Positions 1-12,850 of a stretch of DNA of 64,000 nt are shown piece after piece. The translations under genes were made by a program, and so were the position numbers. The first letter of the stretch is position 1. Every line of letters starts with the position of its first letter. The notes under the pieces are model-generated. The model was not told the origin of the DNA. It did not search any database and was given only the letters and a program-made list of their open reading frames with translations. Source of the stretch: Sphagnum compactum (taxonomy: Eukaryota > Bryophyta > Sphagnopsida > Sphagnales); assembly GCA_965153455.1 (NCBI GenBank), contig OZ234500.1, positions 10,788,001 to 10,852,000 of the forward strand, given 5' to 3'.

Positions 1-2300
1 TATTCTAAGTTCAGTATAATTGAATAAGCTAAAATTGTGAGTTTCGTTGTGTAGGAAGAATGTTGTTCATAGATATTTGTAGAAGCGATTAGTTTTTGAT
101 ACTAGCATGATAGACATAAATTTGTCAAAGTTTATAAAGAGGTGCTTATTTGTTGGTACAAAGTCTACTTAATGAGCAGCCCAACACCCTCACCGTACCC
201 TTTCAAGTGGGCATTGAATAAAGTCTTTGAAATTTTTTTTGGATGTGGTGTCACATGAGCTTTCAAGATGATAGGGAGATAAATTTTCATTTACCATCTC
301 CTTTCAAAAGTGTTCACTTTGCCATGCTAAGGAAGGACAACTCCCTCTCCAAGGTCGAATCTTGGCTACCTTGGACACATTTCTTTCCATACCACTTTCT
401 TCAGGAAAGTAATTATTTGTAACATATTTTTGGTTACATGTCGAATCCGAGATTGCCTGGTAGCTACATGTGGGATTAATCATTAAGGTTAATTAGTTGT
501 GAGGGTGCACCCAGATTTTAAGTTGTGCGTGCGCGCTGATTGGCCTGTGTATGAACTGACCCACAACCACTTGCCAACCACTAGCCGTGGCCAGCAATAC
601 AACCAAATACAAAAGTAGCTATGCCCCCAACTTGCCGAAGCCTTGTGCCAAATGCAAACCACATGCATGGACCTAGTCATTTCTCCTTGGGAATCAGATC
701 CAATCAATTTGGTTCCGATGACCAAAGTGAAAGTACATCAGCCTTTATTTCTCCGAGGACAGTAAATCAACAGCGGTTGCTTATTGTAAAAAAATATCTA
801 TCATTACGAGGGAGAATGATGTCCAAATAATATCTTCCCTTGTTAATAAAGAACAAGTTGATCCCAAGTTGCAACAATCAAAAGACGATTTTTTTTTGAG
901 ATGTGCAAGTGTAACTTGATGTGAATAGTTTGTTATTTATGTAATTATCTAGAGATTAACATTGATTACGTATTAAGTGATGAAATTTAGTAATTCAATA
1001 ATGATTTGATGAAGGAGGGACAGGAAAATTGGGAGGACCACATGACCGCCTTCATTATGCTTAGAAAGCATCCACCTCTAAAGGGAAATAATAAGGGGTG
1101 AAAAGACTTAGTCACAATCCTTTCACAAACTTCACATCATTCTTTGCTTCATAGGTTTTGTACCTAAATGCCTATCCAACCTCCCTTAAGTGCATGGATG
1201 TGGACTAAACTTGAGATCATATGTTTGATTGTGAATTGGAAATTGAAGTACCATAATAGGCACACACTTTCCTTATAGAGAAAAGGCCTTGCCTTAGATT
1301 CTGTATGTGCCTCACTGGATTTGTAGGTCCAACCCTTCTCTCCCAAGAAATCAAACAATCTAGTGAGTTGGATTCTATACTTTACTTTCATTGGATTTTA
1401 TACTTTACTTTCATTGTTATCCGGTGGAAAACTAATTGTGCACCGAGCAAACCAGCAAACCAGATCCATCTCCTTAGTACATGGGAAAATTATGAAAAGC
1501 TAACAATAGATATGTGACAGGATGACAACAATATATGAAATTTTTAAATTTTAACAGCTGTTTCACTCTTTTCATGTTCTATTTTCTTCGGTGACATTTG
1601 CTGTTTACGTCTCCCTCAAGGATTGACTTTGGATCCACGTTTTAAACTTAAGTCCATATTTTGGGTGGAAAATTTCTTTCTCTACAGTTTGACCTAAAAT
1701 CTTGTGCAGTGTCAGCAATGGCTGGGGAGAGGAGGGCGGGGAGGGCGGAGTAGGTGGGTAGTATTAGATCAGCTCCATCAGGTGTAATATAATGGTCTGT
1801 ATTTTATACCTACTATGGATGAAATTCGAGCTTTGAATAGTCATTATATCGGTAAATACGACAAATCTGCTGTGAAACCTGGCACCTATTGGGTGCCAGT
1901 TCCGTGACAAAAACCTGAATACTGGGGATGCTACATGGCCAGTTTTAAGAGTTCACTCCCCCCACAAGTTTGTTGTAAGAGACCCAATTGCCTATTGGCG
2001 GGTACTACTAGTATTGATTCAATTTTCTTTCTTTGGTTCTTTTTGAAGTGGAGGAATGACAATAAGCTGAGTTTTACATTTCATTGCACTTGAGTGTCTT
2101 TCTGGCAAGGATCATGTCTCTGACATCTGTAAAGATGCCCATCTTCCCTTTCTTTGTGTTAAAAAGACTGTTAAAATAACATGAAAATTCTGGCAATTGC
2201 CTGAAGGATTGAGCTCAGTGATTTTTTCTCACAAGATTTGTCACTTTTTCAACCCAAAAAAAAAAAGGGTGGGGGAACTTTTGGGGGGGGGAGAAAAAAT
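1..2300. other. AT-rich intergenic DNA, no gene recognised
   Basis: Short open frames occur on both strands but none has a recognisable domain, coding-like composition or supporting splice context. Nothing else stands out apart from homopolymer runs around 2.26-2.30 kb. Confidence 0.5.
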
Positions 2301-2311
2301 CCTAGTGCACA

Positions 2312-2395
2312 TTCAACTAATTTTGCTAATGTTTTGGGAAAATTTGTCAATTTCTTGATGTCATAAAATTGCAAGAAAAAACCCCAATGGAGCTT
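2312..2395 (-). repeat. Dispersed repeat R1, left copy
   Basis: The reverse complement of this stretch matches about 58450-58545 with scattered mismatches, including the shared run TTAGCAAA.TTAGTTGAA and a shared GGGTTTT..TT(C/G)CAATTTT block. It is probably a fragment of an old transposable element; the family was not identified. Confidence 0.5.
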
Positions 2396-3064
2396 AGACT
2401 GAACAATATAGAGTGACATAAAACATTTAAAACTTGCAAGTTTTAGTTTGGCATCTCTAGAGTAGGATTGCACAAAATGTATGCACATACATTTGGCATG
2501 TCCCTGAAGCAGGAATTTTGCTAAAGCCCATCAAATTTGGAGAGTCTTTCAGTGGGTGAGTCTCCAGTGGGTCTGGATGAACCAGCCTCTCTCATCTTGT
2601 ACTAGTATGACATGTGTTGTTGATGCATTATTAGGTATTCAAAATTCAATATCTATCTCACCATAGATTTGAAAATAATGGAATTACCTTGGCACACTTG
2701 TACTAATTTAGGGCTTTCCAATGGTACCAATAGTGAACCCCAATTTCACTAAAATTTTATATTTTATTTTATGACTATAAATACTCCAAATTCAACAACT
2801 CCTCCATTGCAATGGCCTTGCTACACCCCTACTCATTGCTTGGTCTTTTTATGGGTACCAAGAAGACAGGGGGAGGGCCTATAGTTTGGGAATTTCCACA
2901 TGACAAAACAAATAAGGGCCTTGCCATTTACATTAAAAAGGATCTTAAGGCAAAAGAAGAATTATGGAAACTCAATAATTTCATCATGCAAACATATAAT
3001 CTTCAAAAAATCCTGTAAAAGAAACCAAAATCCTTCAAGATAACTCTATAACTAATCTCAAGTT

Positions 3065-3203
3065 TCAACACAAGCCAAAATATCATCTTTTAAAAACCAT
3101 CATATAAAAATAGACCTATTATTACCTAGGGCCCAAAATCCCTTAAGCTACTATACTTTATACCGAATCTAAACACAATATCCTTGCCTTGGTAGGCAAG
3201 ACC
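3065..3203 (-). repeat. Dispersed repeat R2, left copy (inverted relative to 56.6 kb)
   Basis: About 140 bp that, reverse complemented, are roughly 90 percent identical by eye to 56632-56770. Shared landmarks are CAACACAAGCCAAAATATCA, TAAAAATAGACCTATTA and CTTGCCTTGGTAGGCAAG. The last landmark contains a perfect hairpin (CTTGCC..GGCAAG), which may be an element terminus. No coding sequence is visible in it. Confidence 0.75.
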
Positions 3204-4342
3204 AACAAACAAACTTCCTTATTAGTAACAGATTACTAACTTACTAATTGATAGTCACTTTTGAACTAATTCACACAGAATGCCCACAAGTGCGAGCATT
3301 TCATTTTTTGAAATGCCCCTTGAGTAAGTGTTCCTCCTAATACACTACAAATGGTTCAATAATCAATAGCTTCCATCCACAATGTAGCTCCAAACAGTCT
3401 CAAACCAAGTTTCTGCACCTCTTCTCATTGAGAGCTTTCAGAAGATACCAAGAGCATGACATGAAGCACCCTGGGTTTGGGAGATCTCAACATGACAAAA
3501 CAAAACAAACTACCTTGCTTCCTAAATAAGATACAAGGTGCAACACCAGAATTATAAAGCCCGCTTTGAAGTCGTAAAGCCCGATCCTAAAATGGGGCAG
3601 TGCCAAAAAAATAAAATTCCATGTTCATTAGGAAATTTTGGGCAGATCTTTACAAGGGGTGTAAAAAAAAAATGGGACCGTAAAGATTGAAAGGACAAAA
3701 TGGAGGAGCCCAAATTGTCGGAACAAATTGCCATACCCACTTGTTAATAACTTAATCCCACTTGTCATTAGTGAGTGGGGGACCTTTTTTTTTTTTCTCT
3801 TTAGGTCCTTTGGGTTTTGTCCCTTTCCTTTTTGCCAAATTAGGTCAAGTAAGGTACCAGGTACTTTTGTTGCAGAAAATGCACATACTTACTAGGGCTT
3901 GTTTGGGGTGATACACAAGACCTTGTACATATTTGGGAATTCTTTACCCAAATGTTTTGTATAAGGGATCATCAAATCTTGAAGCAAAAGGTCGTTTCAT
4001 GATAATTTCCATCTTGTGAGGTTCTAGGGTTTTTGGATCGGAGGTTCCAAATTTTCTTCTTTGAATCATCATTGGAACCTAACCGAAAAATGGCTATTTT
4101 TCGAATTAGAGTTAGAATCTGAATTGTGGGGCTTGCCCCACTTTTAAAACAGTTCAAGTTTTTTTTTAAAGGTACATAAGTATAAATTGAAAAAAATTTG
4201 AACTTGACCCTAAAACTTTCACTATGTTTCAAATTTTTTTTGATGAAAAAACACTTGGAAAAACATGTTTTAAAGTGTAGAATCTGTTTATCAGCAAAAC
4301 ATTTAACAACACACTCCAAGCAACCCCACTTTGATAAACTAA

Positions 4343-5284
4343 CTAGTTTGAAGCCTGTGCCTAATGCACAGGTGTGTTATTTCAACAATGTTTGGTTCAT
4401 GTTTTAGTTTTTTTTTATAAAAAACTTTTATCTTTTTTTATTTTTATGTGTTTTCTGTTTTTATTATTATTTTGTATAATAAAAATAAAGTGTTTCTTTT
4501 TCACTTTTGTATTTTTGTTTATTTGGATGCAAGTTTGAAGTTTGGAGAAAGAAGACACACCTCATTCTTTTTCAAGTAGGGTTTTTCTTCATTATTATAA
4601 GTTTTATTTTTTCTTATTTTCTACTCTTTATTTGGTTTCTTCTTTTTTGTAATCTTTTTTCTTTTAAAAGGATTTTACTGTATTTCCCTTTCCTTGTTTC
4701 ATTTGTTTCCATTCCTTTTTTATAGTTTTAAAGTTTTTATTTTTTTTGTTTATGTTTGTTTCATGTTTTAATTTTTTCTATTCTTATTTTGTCTATCTTC
4801 ATTTTTTTCTACTTTTATGCGTTTATTTATTTATTTAGTTTCTATTTTCTTTTCCAAAAAAATTCTAGTTTTTCTAATATGTTTTATAATAAAAATAATT
4901 AAAAAAAACTTTTTTATTTTTGTTTGATTAGATGCAGGTTTGAAGTTTGGAAAAAGAAGACAAACCTCATTTTTTTTTCAAGTATGGATTTTTTTCTCTT
5001 TCTTTTGCTCACTGTTTTGTTTCTTATTTTTTGTCATCTATTTTTTAATTTTCTTTTAAGGTTATTTTACTGTATTTCCCTTTTTTGTTTCACGTTTAAG
5101 TGTTTACAAAAAGTTTCGAATTGTTAAAGTGTTTTTCTGTTTTTATTTTTTTTCTAGTTTTTTCCCTTTTTTAAATATATATTTGTTCTGTTTGGATGGA
5201 TGACAGGATGGATGACGGACAGATGGATGGAAAACTTCATTTCATCCCGAAGCTTCACGACCACGACATCCTTTACTATATAGA
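4343..5284 (-). mobile_element. Non-autonomous Helitron-like element 1
   Basis: Read on the minus strand the element begins TCTATATAGTAAAGG. It ends with a hairpin (CCTGTGC / GCACAGG stem, loop ATTAG) followed about 8 nt later by CTAG. This is the standard Helitron plan of a 5' TC, a subterminal 3' hairpin and a CTRR end. On the plus strand CTAG starts at 4343 after an A, and GA ends at 5284. The interior is T-rich, contains a degenerate internal duplication (about 4510-4590 versus 4920-4995), and has no Rep or helicase coding region. The call rests on termini only. Confidence 0.6.
4510..4995. repeat. Internal direct repeat within Helitron-like element 1
   Basis: Two copies (about 4510-4590 and 4920-4995) share the series TTTGTTT.ATT.GATGCA.GTTTGAAGTTTGGA followed by AAGAAGACA.ACCTCATT. 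The copies are about 410 bp apart with T-rich filler, suggesting an internal duplication or nested insertion. Confidence 0.6.
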
Positions 5285-5285
5285 A

Positions 5286-5436
5286 CTAGTTTGAACCCCG
5301 TGCCTAATGCACAGGTGTGTTATTTCAACAATGTTTGGTTCATGTTTTAGTTTTTTTTACGGGACGGATGACGAGATGGATGATGAACGGATGGATGGAA
5401 AGCTTCATTTCATCCCGACTTCCTTTAATATATGTA
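5286..5436 (-). mobile_element. Short Helitron-like element 2, adjacent to element 1
   Basis: It starts at CTAG (5286), one base after element 1 ends, and repeats the first ~75 bp of element 1 (CTAGTTTGAA.CC.GTGCCTAATGCACAGG and onwards). It then jumps to the terminal block with the CATTTCATCCCGA motif and a CCTTTA.TATAT end. It looks like a 151-bp internally deleted relative of element 1. The terminal TC is not preserved exactly (the plus strand reads TA where GA is expected). Confidence 0.5.
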
Positions 5437-6733
5437 ATTAGGTAGCCTTGCCTCCACAATCTTCAACTTTTGCTATTAATTACAATGAGAGATAGGCAAC
5501 ACAAACATAGTTATCAGCAACCTCACTATTGTCTTAGTGAGGTTACAAAAGTCTTGCTATTCCATGAAAGTAAAGCATGCAAGTGGGTGGGGTCTGAGTA
5601 TTTTTTTGAAAAACATACAATGGGCTGGCCTGGAGGAACTCCTTTTTGTGAAGGAGATGTTGTACCAAATTGCCCACATGAAAAAACCTTGTGGCCACTA
5701 TAACTACACTTAAACATGTGCTTTAAATGATAAGAAAAAAATTGCACCAAGACTTTACAATAAAAGAGATGCCATTTTTTGCCTATCAATTACATTAATG
5801 GAGCTTGAAGATTGACAATTTTCATTGCTTAAATCAAATAGTTGGACAATTTCAGCAATTTTGATGGTGCAAATTTGAGTGAAAGATATATGATTTTGGC
5901 TCCTATACAAGTCTGAAGCTATTTCGTCATTTGGTAGTTATCTTGTTGATTTTTGTTTTGATGATTTTTTTGCATGTTCATTTTGCTTGCATTCACCACT
6001 AGAAAAGATGGGTCTATTTCATCAACCAAATTCACCTGGGGTTTTAAAAGTGAACTAGAACATACCATTTTGCCTTGGGTTAAATTTGAATCGCTATGTG
6101 GTAATCTTGTTCACTTTAATCAAAGTAATAATTCACAAATATTATGTTTTTAACTAAAATTATTATTGTAAACATGGATAAAATTTTATAGTTAGTCATT
6201 TAATCATATATTGCAATTTTTATGTGAAAAATTACATGATTTTTTAAGGAAGTTTTTTGTTAAATAAAGGATTCTTACATGCAATTTGGAAAAAGTGATA
6301 TCTTTTTATTGTGCCTCTTCATTCAATAAAGTGAAAGGAATTAATATACTATTTATATTATATATTACATATAATATATATTTTATATATTATTTAATAT
6401 TATATTTCTATTAAGCAAAAAACTTATGTATATATATTGTTAGTACACTATATAACATTGAAAATTAATTTTTGAATATAATATAGTAGGTTTTGGAGAC
6501 ATAATATAGTGTAATTCTATAATTTAATATTTAATACTTAATGTACTAATGGAATTTTTTCTTGATAAAATCTGTTAAAAGTGTTATTAAACAACAAAAT
6601 TCAAAGGTGGTTTCTTGCAAATGATTTGAAATTTGGTATGTTATATTTTATACATGTGTAGACCTTTTTTTTAAATCAAAAAATAATTTTCATGTGTTTT
6701 ATTTGAGCAAAGTATGGCCAAAAAAATGCATGT
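5437..6733. other. Intergenic DNA with an extremely AT-rich segment at about 6.34-6.56 kb
   Basis: No gene is recognised. Around 6340-6560 nearly all bases are A or T, with many TATA/ATTA steps, so this is a candidate matrix-attachment or easily melted region by composition alone. Confidence 0.4.
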
Positions 6734-6905
6734 CAAAGTTTGGATTTCAGAAAAATTTAGTATAAACATGATAAATTTCACCACTTAAACAATACTATTG
6801 TATGTGGTAAATGGTTGCCAAAGTTTGGATTTCAGAAAAATTTAGTATAAACATGATAAATTTCACCACTTAAACAATTCTATTGTATGTGGTAAATGGT
6901 TGCCA
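6734..6905. repeat. Tandem duplication, 85-bp unit x 2
   Basis: Copy 1 (6734-6818) and copy 2 (from 6819) are almost identical; one difference is AATACTATTG versus AATTCTATTG. The near identity indicates a recent duplication relative to most repeats in the window. Confidence 0.9.
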
Positions 6906-9900
6906 AGGGCATTGCCTTCTCTCCTTGGAGACTAAGGTTCAAACCTTGATATCAATCATCATATATATGGCATGCATGAGGTGAATTGAATTGTCCAAGA
7001 CTTTCCTTTTATATCTAGCCATTAGATTCAAACCACTTTTAATTACAGCCATTGGATAACCTAGTACAATTACTTTAGTTCTGTATCATTGGATTAGACT
7101 AAACAATCTCAACCATCTAATTAATCAATGAAAGCACTCACTTATCTCTACTTGTTTTTTCTATTTGTCACATTTGCCAAGATTTGTGCTCTTTCTTCTC
7201 AGTCTTGAAATTTTATATTCTTAAGTTGATTTTGTCAAGGTGACATGCAGGTCCTCTAATAATTCTGTAGTTCATTTGCAAATGAGTTGTGCTACACAAG
7301 ATGTCCCTACCCTTGCCATTAAGTTTGTTTGGTGCTTCGCAAATTTCTTTAGTTGTGCAAGTTTGTGCCTTGTAGTTACATAGCTTTATGTTTTTTTTCA
7401 CATTTTATGCTTTCATACCTTTCATTTTGGCACATCAAGTTGTAGTTTCTTTCCTCTTTCTTATGATTTTTTTCAGCATTGTATTCTCTCTTTACAACAT
7501 ATTGTTGCAATAGGAATTTTTTAATTTTTTGCTTCAATTTTTTTCCCAATGGTTGTCACCCTTGTCATTGTATATATTCTTTTGCTTTGTTTTTTCATCT
7601 TTTCTTCTTTAGTGTCCTCATTTTTTCTATTTGAAGTTCACTGAATATAGCAAAAGTCAAATAGATTGTATTGCGCATCCATATGGAATTGCTTTGATCC
7701 CATTTTTGTCCAATAGTTCTTGAGTATGTTCTATTTGTCCATTCTATTTTTCTTGTTTGCAAGTTCTCTTTTGTTGCATTCCCTTTACAACAATGGTTTA
7801 TTTCGCAAGTTGATTGCATTTGACAAGCTAATTTGTGGAAAATGCTTACATGCAATTGGGACTCTTTTCAATTGTAAAAAAACTCGACGTTGTATTATCA
7901 TGTAACCTTTGAGATAAGACACTTCATATGAGTTATACACAACATTTTTTTGCAAGGTTAAAATTTCATATCATTCATCATGCCACTTTGCAATTAACTT
8001 AAATGACTACAACTTTGATAATACCATTTGCATTGTTCTTTATACTATGCATATTTTACTTTTTAGTTTTTAATTTTTGGAAGTAGATACAAGTGCATTT
8101 TAATCTTGATTTTACTTTGAGAACCTCAAAGGTGAGGAAAATTTCAAATAGATGCTAAAAGAATTTTCTGGAAATTCCTTTACATTGGGTAAGGCCTAAG
8201 GACAAGGGTGTAACTAGGATTCAGAATTTAGCAGCCAAAGGTAGGACCCGAATTCTGGTTATGTCCCAAACCTCAAGTCTTACTGTACACTGAAGAGATA
8301 TATCAAGATTGTAACTTAGCGGTTCTTTGATTTTGAATTTTTTCAAAAATTCAAAGCTGGAGTTTGTAACAAAATCAAGGAACTTTCACAAACTGGAAGA
8401 AACCTTAAGGTCCAACAGTTTGAATACAAATGGGTTCCAAATCTTTGCGTGTACAAAGGCATTCCATATTAGATTTGTGGTATAAGATAGCTTGGTCCTG
8501 GAAGAGGGCTCATGGATAGTGTGCCAAGACATGATCTGGACGACGTATCGATTAAACCCAATTCCAAATTTTAGTATTTCATGAACTGAAAATACATAGA
8601 GTCACATATGGAGTCGCATATTGTTTCACACACAGACACTTTGGAACTCTTGTACAAACTATGAAAAATACAAATAAGGTCATGTTATGTTTTTCTGTGC
8701 AGAGAAAAACACTTACTTTCCCCAAATTGCATGTGAAAGAGTCAAACCCCTGCCCAAAAAAAGAATGCAAAATACAAAAGACACCTATGCAATTATTCTT
8801 CCTTTGTAAGAAAGAAAAATCACCATTCAGAACCAGCTGCAAAGGGTTTCAGCTTTGAACCACAGGATTACACACTAACCAAGGCTTGCTTCGCAAGATG
8901 TCTACCAAGCAACAGCAAATCTAGACATTAACCAAGTGATGGGTAGCACTAACTTCCCATCAACCTGCAATTGCTAACACTCAATGTAGGTTTCTTCTGA
9001 ACATATTTGCACATTGACATATTATAAGACAGTTTTACATGACACCGTTCAACAACAATCACAAATTTGTTAATTTTGATGGACATAATACTTCTCAATA
9101 TTTGAAAGCCCAAGGGTTCTTGACATAGGGTTGGCAAGAAGAGTTTAAGGTGCTAATCTACATGTTGTATTTGATTCCACTTACAATCATCACCAACTAA
9201 TTAGACCATCTTTTATTATATCTTGTATACTAATTCCACAACATACCCAGACCTCTGACGGCAGCAGTATCTATTGAAGTGTTGCAGAATATCTCCCAAC
9301 TTCATGATTTGTTGCAAATGCACAATCATCTCCTTGAAATTTGCTCAAATGAATCTTTGGACAATTGCAACTCATCATCTAATGGTTTTTAGGTCCTAGT
9401 AGAGGGTGAGAGATGATATAATAAAATCTCTGTCATAATAATGTGTGCATTCTTATGATAAAGAGCATTATGACTAATCTTTTTTTCTTACATAATTTCC
9501 AACATGAGAATATAGTATAGTAGCAATGGTCTTGGAAGACTGAAAAGTGACAATCTACTTGATTAATAAATTCTAAGTTTCAGATCAGATCAGATTTGTG
9601 GTTGCATTTTGCTCATTCTTATGGAATTTATGTTTCTTCTAGCAATCACATCCCCCTGTATTTGTGGTGATGCTGGATCTTTTTGGATATGTCAAAGGTC
9701 AATGGTTTTTGTGTTGGAGCAGAGTTTCAAAATGTTCCAGGAATCGACTTGATCCTTTGTGTGAAAGAAATAGAAAATTAAAGAGTTTCATAATGCCCAT
9801 GACAGTATTCAATTTCACCTCTCTCTATCTCTGTGCAAAACAAAGCTTGGGTGGGGAGTGCAAGATGAGTACAAAAACTTGATCCTTATGTGAAGTGGTT

Positions 9901-10530
9901 TCTGGAAACACTGAAAATGGTCTACAACCCATTTCATCAAGACATATCCCACTTGCATTTCCACTCAAAAGTAGTAGCCAACGTTCAGTCATGTTGCCGA
10001 TACATACCTGAGTGCTCATCTTCTTATTCCATAAAAGCTCGGCTCTTGTGCAGCAACTCTCAAACTACAGATTGAAATCCAAATACAAAAAAATTGTTAT
10101 CCACTTGTGGGTGTAAACCTCAGAGTTTCATGTGCATGTGCGTTTTTCTGATCTGTTTTTGCAATCTAAATGATGCACTTTCCTTGACTTTGTGGTCATT
10201 GCATCACATAGCTCACTGAGACTAAAGTGTGTAGAATGATGCAATTTTGCCAGGGAGTTGCAACATCATTTGTTCCACACTCCATTCAATGAGATATCAA
10301 TGGATGTAGAGCTTCAAAAACTTTTGCCAACTTCTTTCTTTTCCAACATTTTCTGGCTTGCTGAAGATAGACCGACTGCAATTGCATGCCTGCAGGCTAC
10401 AAAAAAAATTCTGCAGAATTTCATTCCATTTGGTAGATGCCTTGGGTGCAAATTTGCAATCAATTTTTGTGATGTTTTTGAAGTGTTTTTTTGCTGCAAC
10501 CCTCCTCCCCTTCTTCTGGTGTTGTGGGTG
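6906..10530. other. Intergenic DNA, no gene recognised
   Basis: Several open frames of 60-90 codons exist but none shows a domain, repeated peptide or splice context that supports coding. No RNA gene was seen. Confidence 0.45.
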
Positions 10531-10535
10531 AAGTA

Positions 10536-10755
10536 TACCATAGTACAAGGGCAGCTTCAACACACATTCTTTGTCAAATAATTAATTAAATTTTAAAGAT
10601 TTCATGTCTAAAAATAAAGTGTTCCAATGGATTCTCTATTTCCCTTCACAAAATATTGTTCTTAAAAAAAATGGTAATTTTTTTATAGAAAATTTCAAAA
10701 TTTCTACAAATCATTTATTTAGTGTTGAAGCTGCCCTTGTGTGTATTATGGTACT
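10536..10755. mobile_element. MITE-like element with terminal inverted repeats
   Basis: A perfect 18-bp inverted repeat, CAAGGGCAGCTTCAACAC at 10546-10563 and its complement at 10722-10739, encloses about 160 bp of AT-rich noncoding DNA. The symmetry continues outward imperfectly as TACCATA on the left and TATGGTA on the right. Size, TIRs and lack of coding capacity fit a miniature inverted-repeat transposable element. The target-site duplication is not clear, so the superfamily is not assigned. Confidence 0.7.
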
Positions 10756-10884
10756 ATTCTGATGTCTAATGCAGTGTTGGATAAGGTGGATTGATTTCAA
10801 TATATAGGTAAAGGTAAAAAGGAATTCTGGAAACGGATATCAGCTGGACAAGGGTGTATACCTAGGCATTGAAAAATTTCCTCC

Positions 10885-11062
10885 AATCTGGGTAAGTGCA
10901 AAGGGTATATATATATGAGTTGCAAAATTATCAATCCGGGCAAAGGGTATATATATGAGTTGCAAAATTATCAATCCGGGCAAAGGGTATATATGATTTG
11001 CAAAATTATCAATCTGGGCAAAGGGTATATATGATTTGCAAAATTATCAATCCGGGCAAAGA
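10885..11062. repeat. Tandem repeat, ~38-42 bp unit, about 4 copies
   Basis: CAAAGGGTATATAT recurs at 10899, 10941, 10981 and 11019, each time followed by TGCAAAATTATCAAT(C/T)(C/T)GGG; a truncated fifth start is near 11057. The unit shrinks from 42 to 38 bp because the TA run inside it varies. Confidence 0.9.
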
Positions 11063-11959
11063 AGCTGAATGTAAATGACCAACATGGCACCCTGTTTTGA
11101 AGTAGGCATATGGGGTAAATAATTCCTTTTTATCTGGCATTTACCCTATGGGTATAAAGAGTTAAAATGTGGGGCAAATGGTTGCATAAGTTAGAATGTG
11201 GGTAAAAAACATTTAAATAAAAAAAATTGTAATTTTCTGTCAGCTGAGTAGGGTAATTAAAAGGGTAGCAGGAAAACTAGCCAGTAGGGTATATATACAA
11301 CACCCTGGTGTTATACACATGGGTATATACAAGTAGATAACTTACTCACCAAACATTAGCCCTCTGAGTTATTTCTAATGGAAATGTGTAGTTTGGTAGT
11401 TAAACTTTACACACATTCTTTGGCTTCTGTAGGCTTTTCCAGACTATTACTAAGTGGAATGAAGCTCATAGTAAAATCATGAACTTGACCATGAAGATGA
11501 AAGGTTAGATATCTGGTTAGACTCTTAACAGATAACCCCTGTTACTGGTATATGTGCATGGTTATACATTTAGGTAAATAGTCAATGCACACCATACCGT
11601 GCACAAATTAGTATTCTAGCTACATATCCTACCCAATTTGGTGTATAGTTTCTTTGTATGTTTATTACATGGATATATTAGTGTTTGGGCAGTTCTCATT
11701 TTTTCGTGAAAAATTCTGGTTCCAATTCTCACAAAAACATTTTAAGAATTGAACTAGTTTTTTATAAAAAAATCCCCATAAAAGAAAACCAATTAGGGTA
11801 TCAAAATTTTGAGAAAGGAAAATTCAACTAGTTCTTTAAGTGCCAATTCTCACAAGTTTAAGACTAGTTGGCTCTCAAAGGTGGTTCTCACAAGTCAATT
11901 ATTGAAAGGTCAAGTATTTCTTGTAAAATGATTTTTTTTAATTATAATATTTTTTGAAA

Positions 11960-12400
11960 TTTTAAAAAATAACTAAATAACAAGAAGAGAATAGTCAAAT
12001 AGTATAACAAGAGGAGTCAAGCAAGCAATAAGAGGAGCTTGAGTAACAACAAAAGAAGACAAGTAAACAAGAAGAATTGAACAACACATCAAAAACAATC
12101 AATTAGCAACAAGAGGAACCAACCAACACAACAAGAAGAGTCAAGTGCAACAAGAGGATTGAATAACAACAAAATGAATTGACCATCACAACAAAAAAAA
12201 GCTAACCACCAACAAGAGAAACTAAGCAACAACACAAAAAGAGCAAACAACAATGCAAGAGAAACAAGTCACAACACAAGAGGACCCAAATAACAATGTA
12301 AAAGGATCAAATAACAACACAAGAAAACTTAAATAACACAAGAGGATTCAAACAACAACACAAGATGAGTCAAACAAGCCAAAAAAACTCAACTTACAAA
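11960..12400. repeat. A-rich degenerate CAAC/AAGAGGA repeat tract
   Basis: About 400 bp of low-complexity sequence built from variants of AACAACACAAGAGGATCAAA, with irregular spacing near 20-30 bp. It is strongly purine/CA-biased on the plus strand. No convincing coding frame. Confidence 0.7.
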
Positions 12401-12609
12401 CTCATAAAACACCAACCTTTAACCCACAAAACAAATTGACTAACAAAATTGAGGCCCAAGTTTTTTATGTTGTTTTAACAAATGAAGAGAAGTGAAGAAG
12501 AAGGCTCAGCTCTAAACTCTCAACATTATGGAAATATCATTTAAAAGCTAAGACCTTATTTTTTTTCTTTTGGAAACTTAGAATATTTAGTTGATACTAG
12601 TGATAATCA

Positions 12610-12850
12610 AAACTATTATAATCATTTGATAACGTTGAAATTGTCCTAGTCATTTGATGGTGACTGAAATTGTTGTAGTTGTTTGATGGTGATCGAAATG
12701 GTTGCAATTGTCCAATGGTGATTGAATAGTGGAAAGGGGCAACAATTGAAATGTCATCACAATTGTCCGATAACAACCAAAATGACACCATAGTTGTTTA
12801 GTGGTGACCAAAATGTCATCACAATGGTCCAATGGTGACCAAATTGAAAT
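12610..12850. repeat. Degenerate ~30-bp repeats with a TGGTGACC core
   Basis: Variants of GATGGTGACC...AAATTG recur at about 12656, 12685, 12714, 12800 and 12831, giving a period of about 29-31 bp. The core TGGTGACCA is a near palindrome. Scattered related copies appear at 13.07-13.16 kb. Apparent minus-strand frames here come from the repeat and are not called as genes. Confidence 0.7.

Noticed and set aside
12597-12832. Two overlapping minus-strand frames rich in Asn/Ser/His
   Set aside because: They translate the ~30-bp repeat in two frames; neither is likely to be coding.
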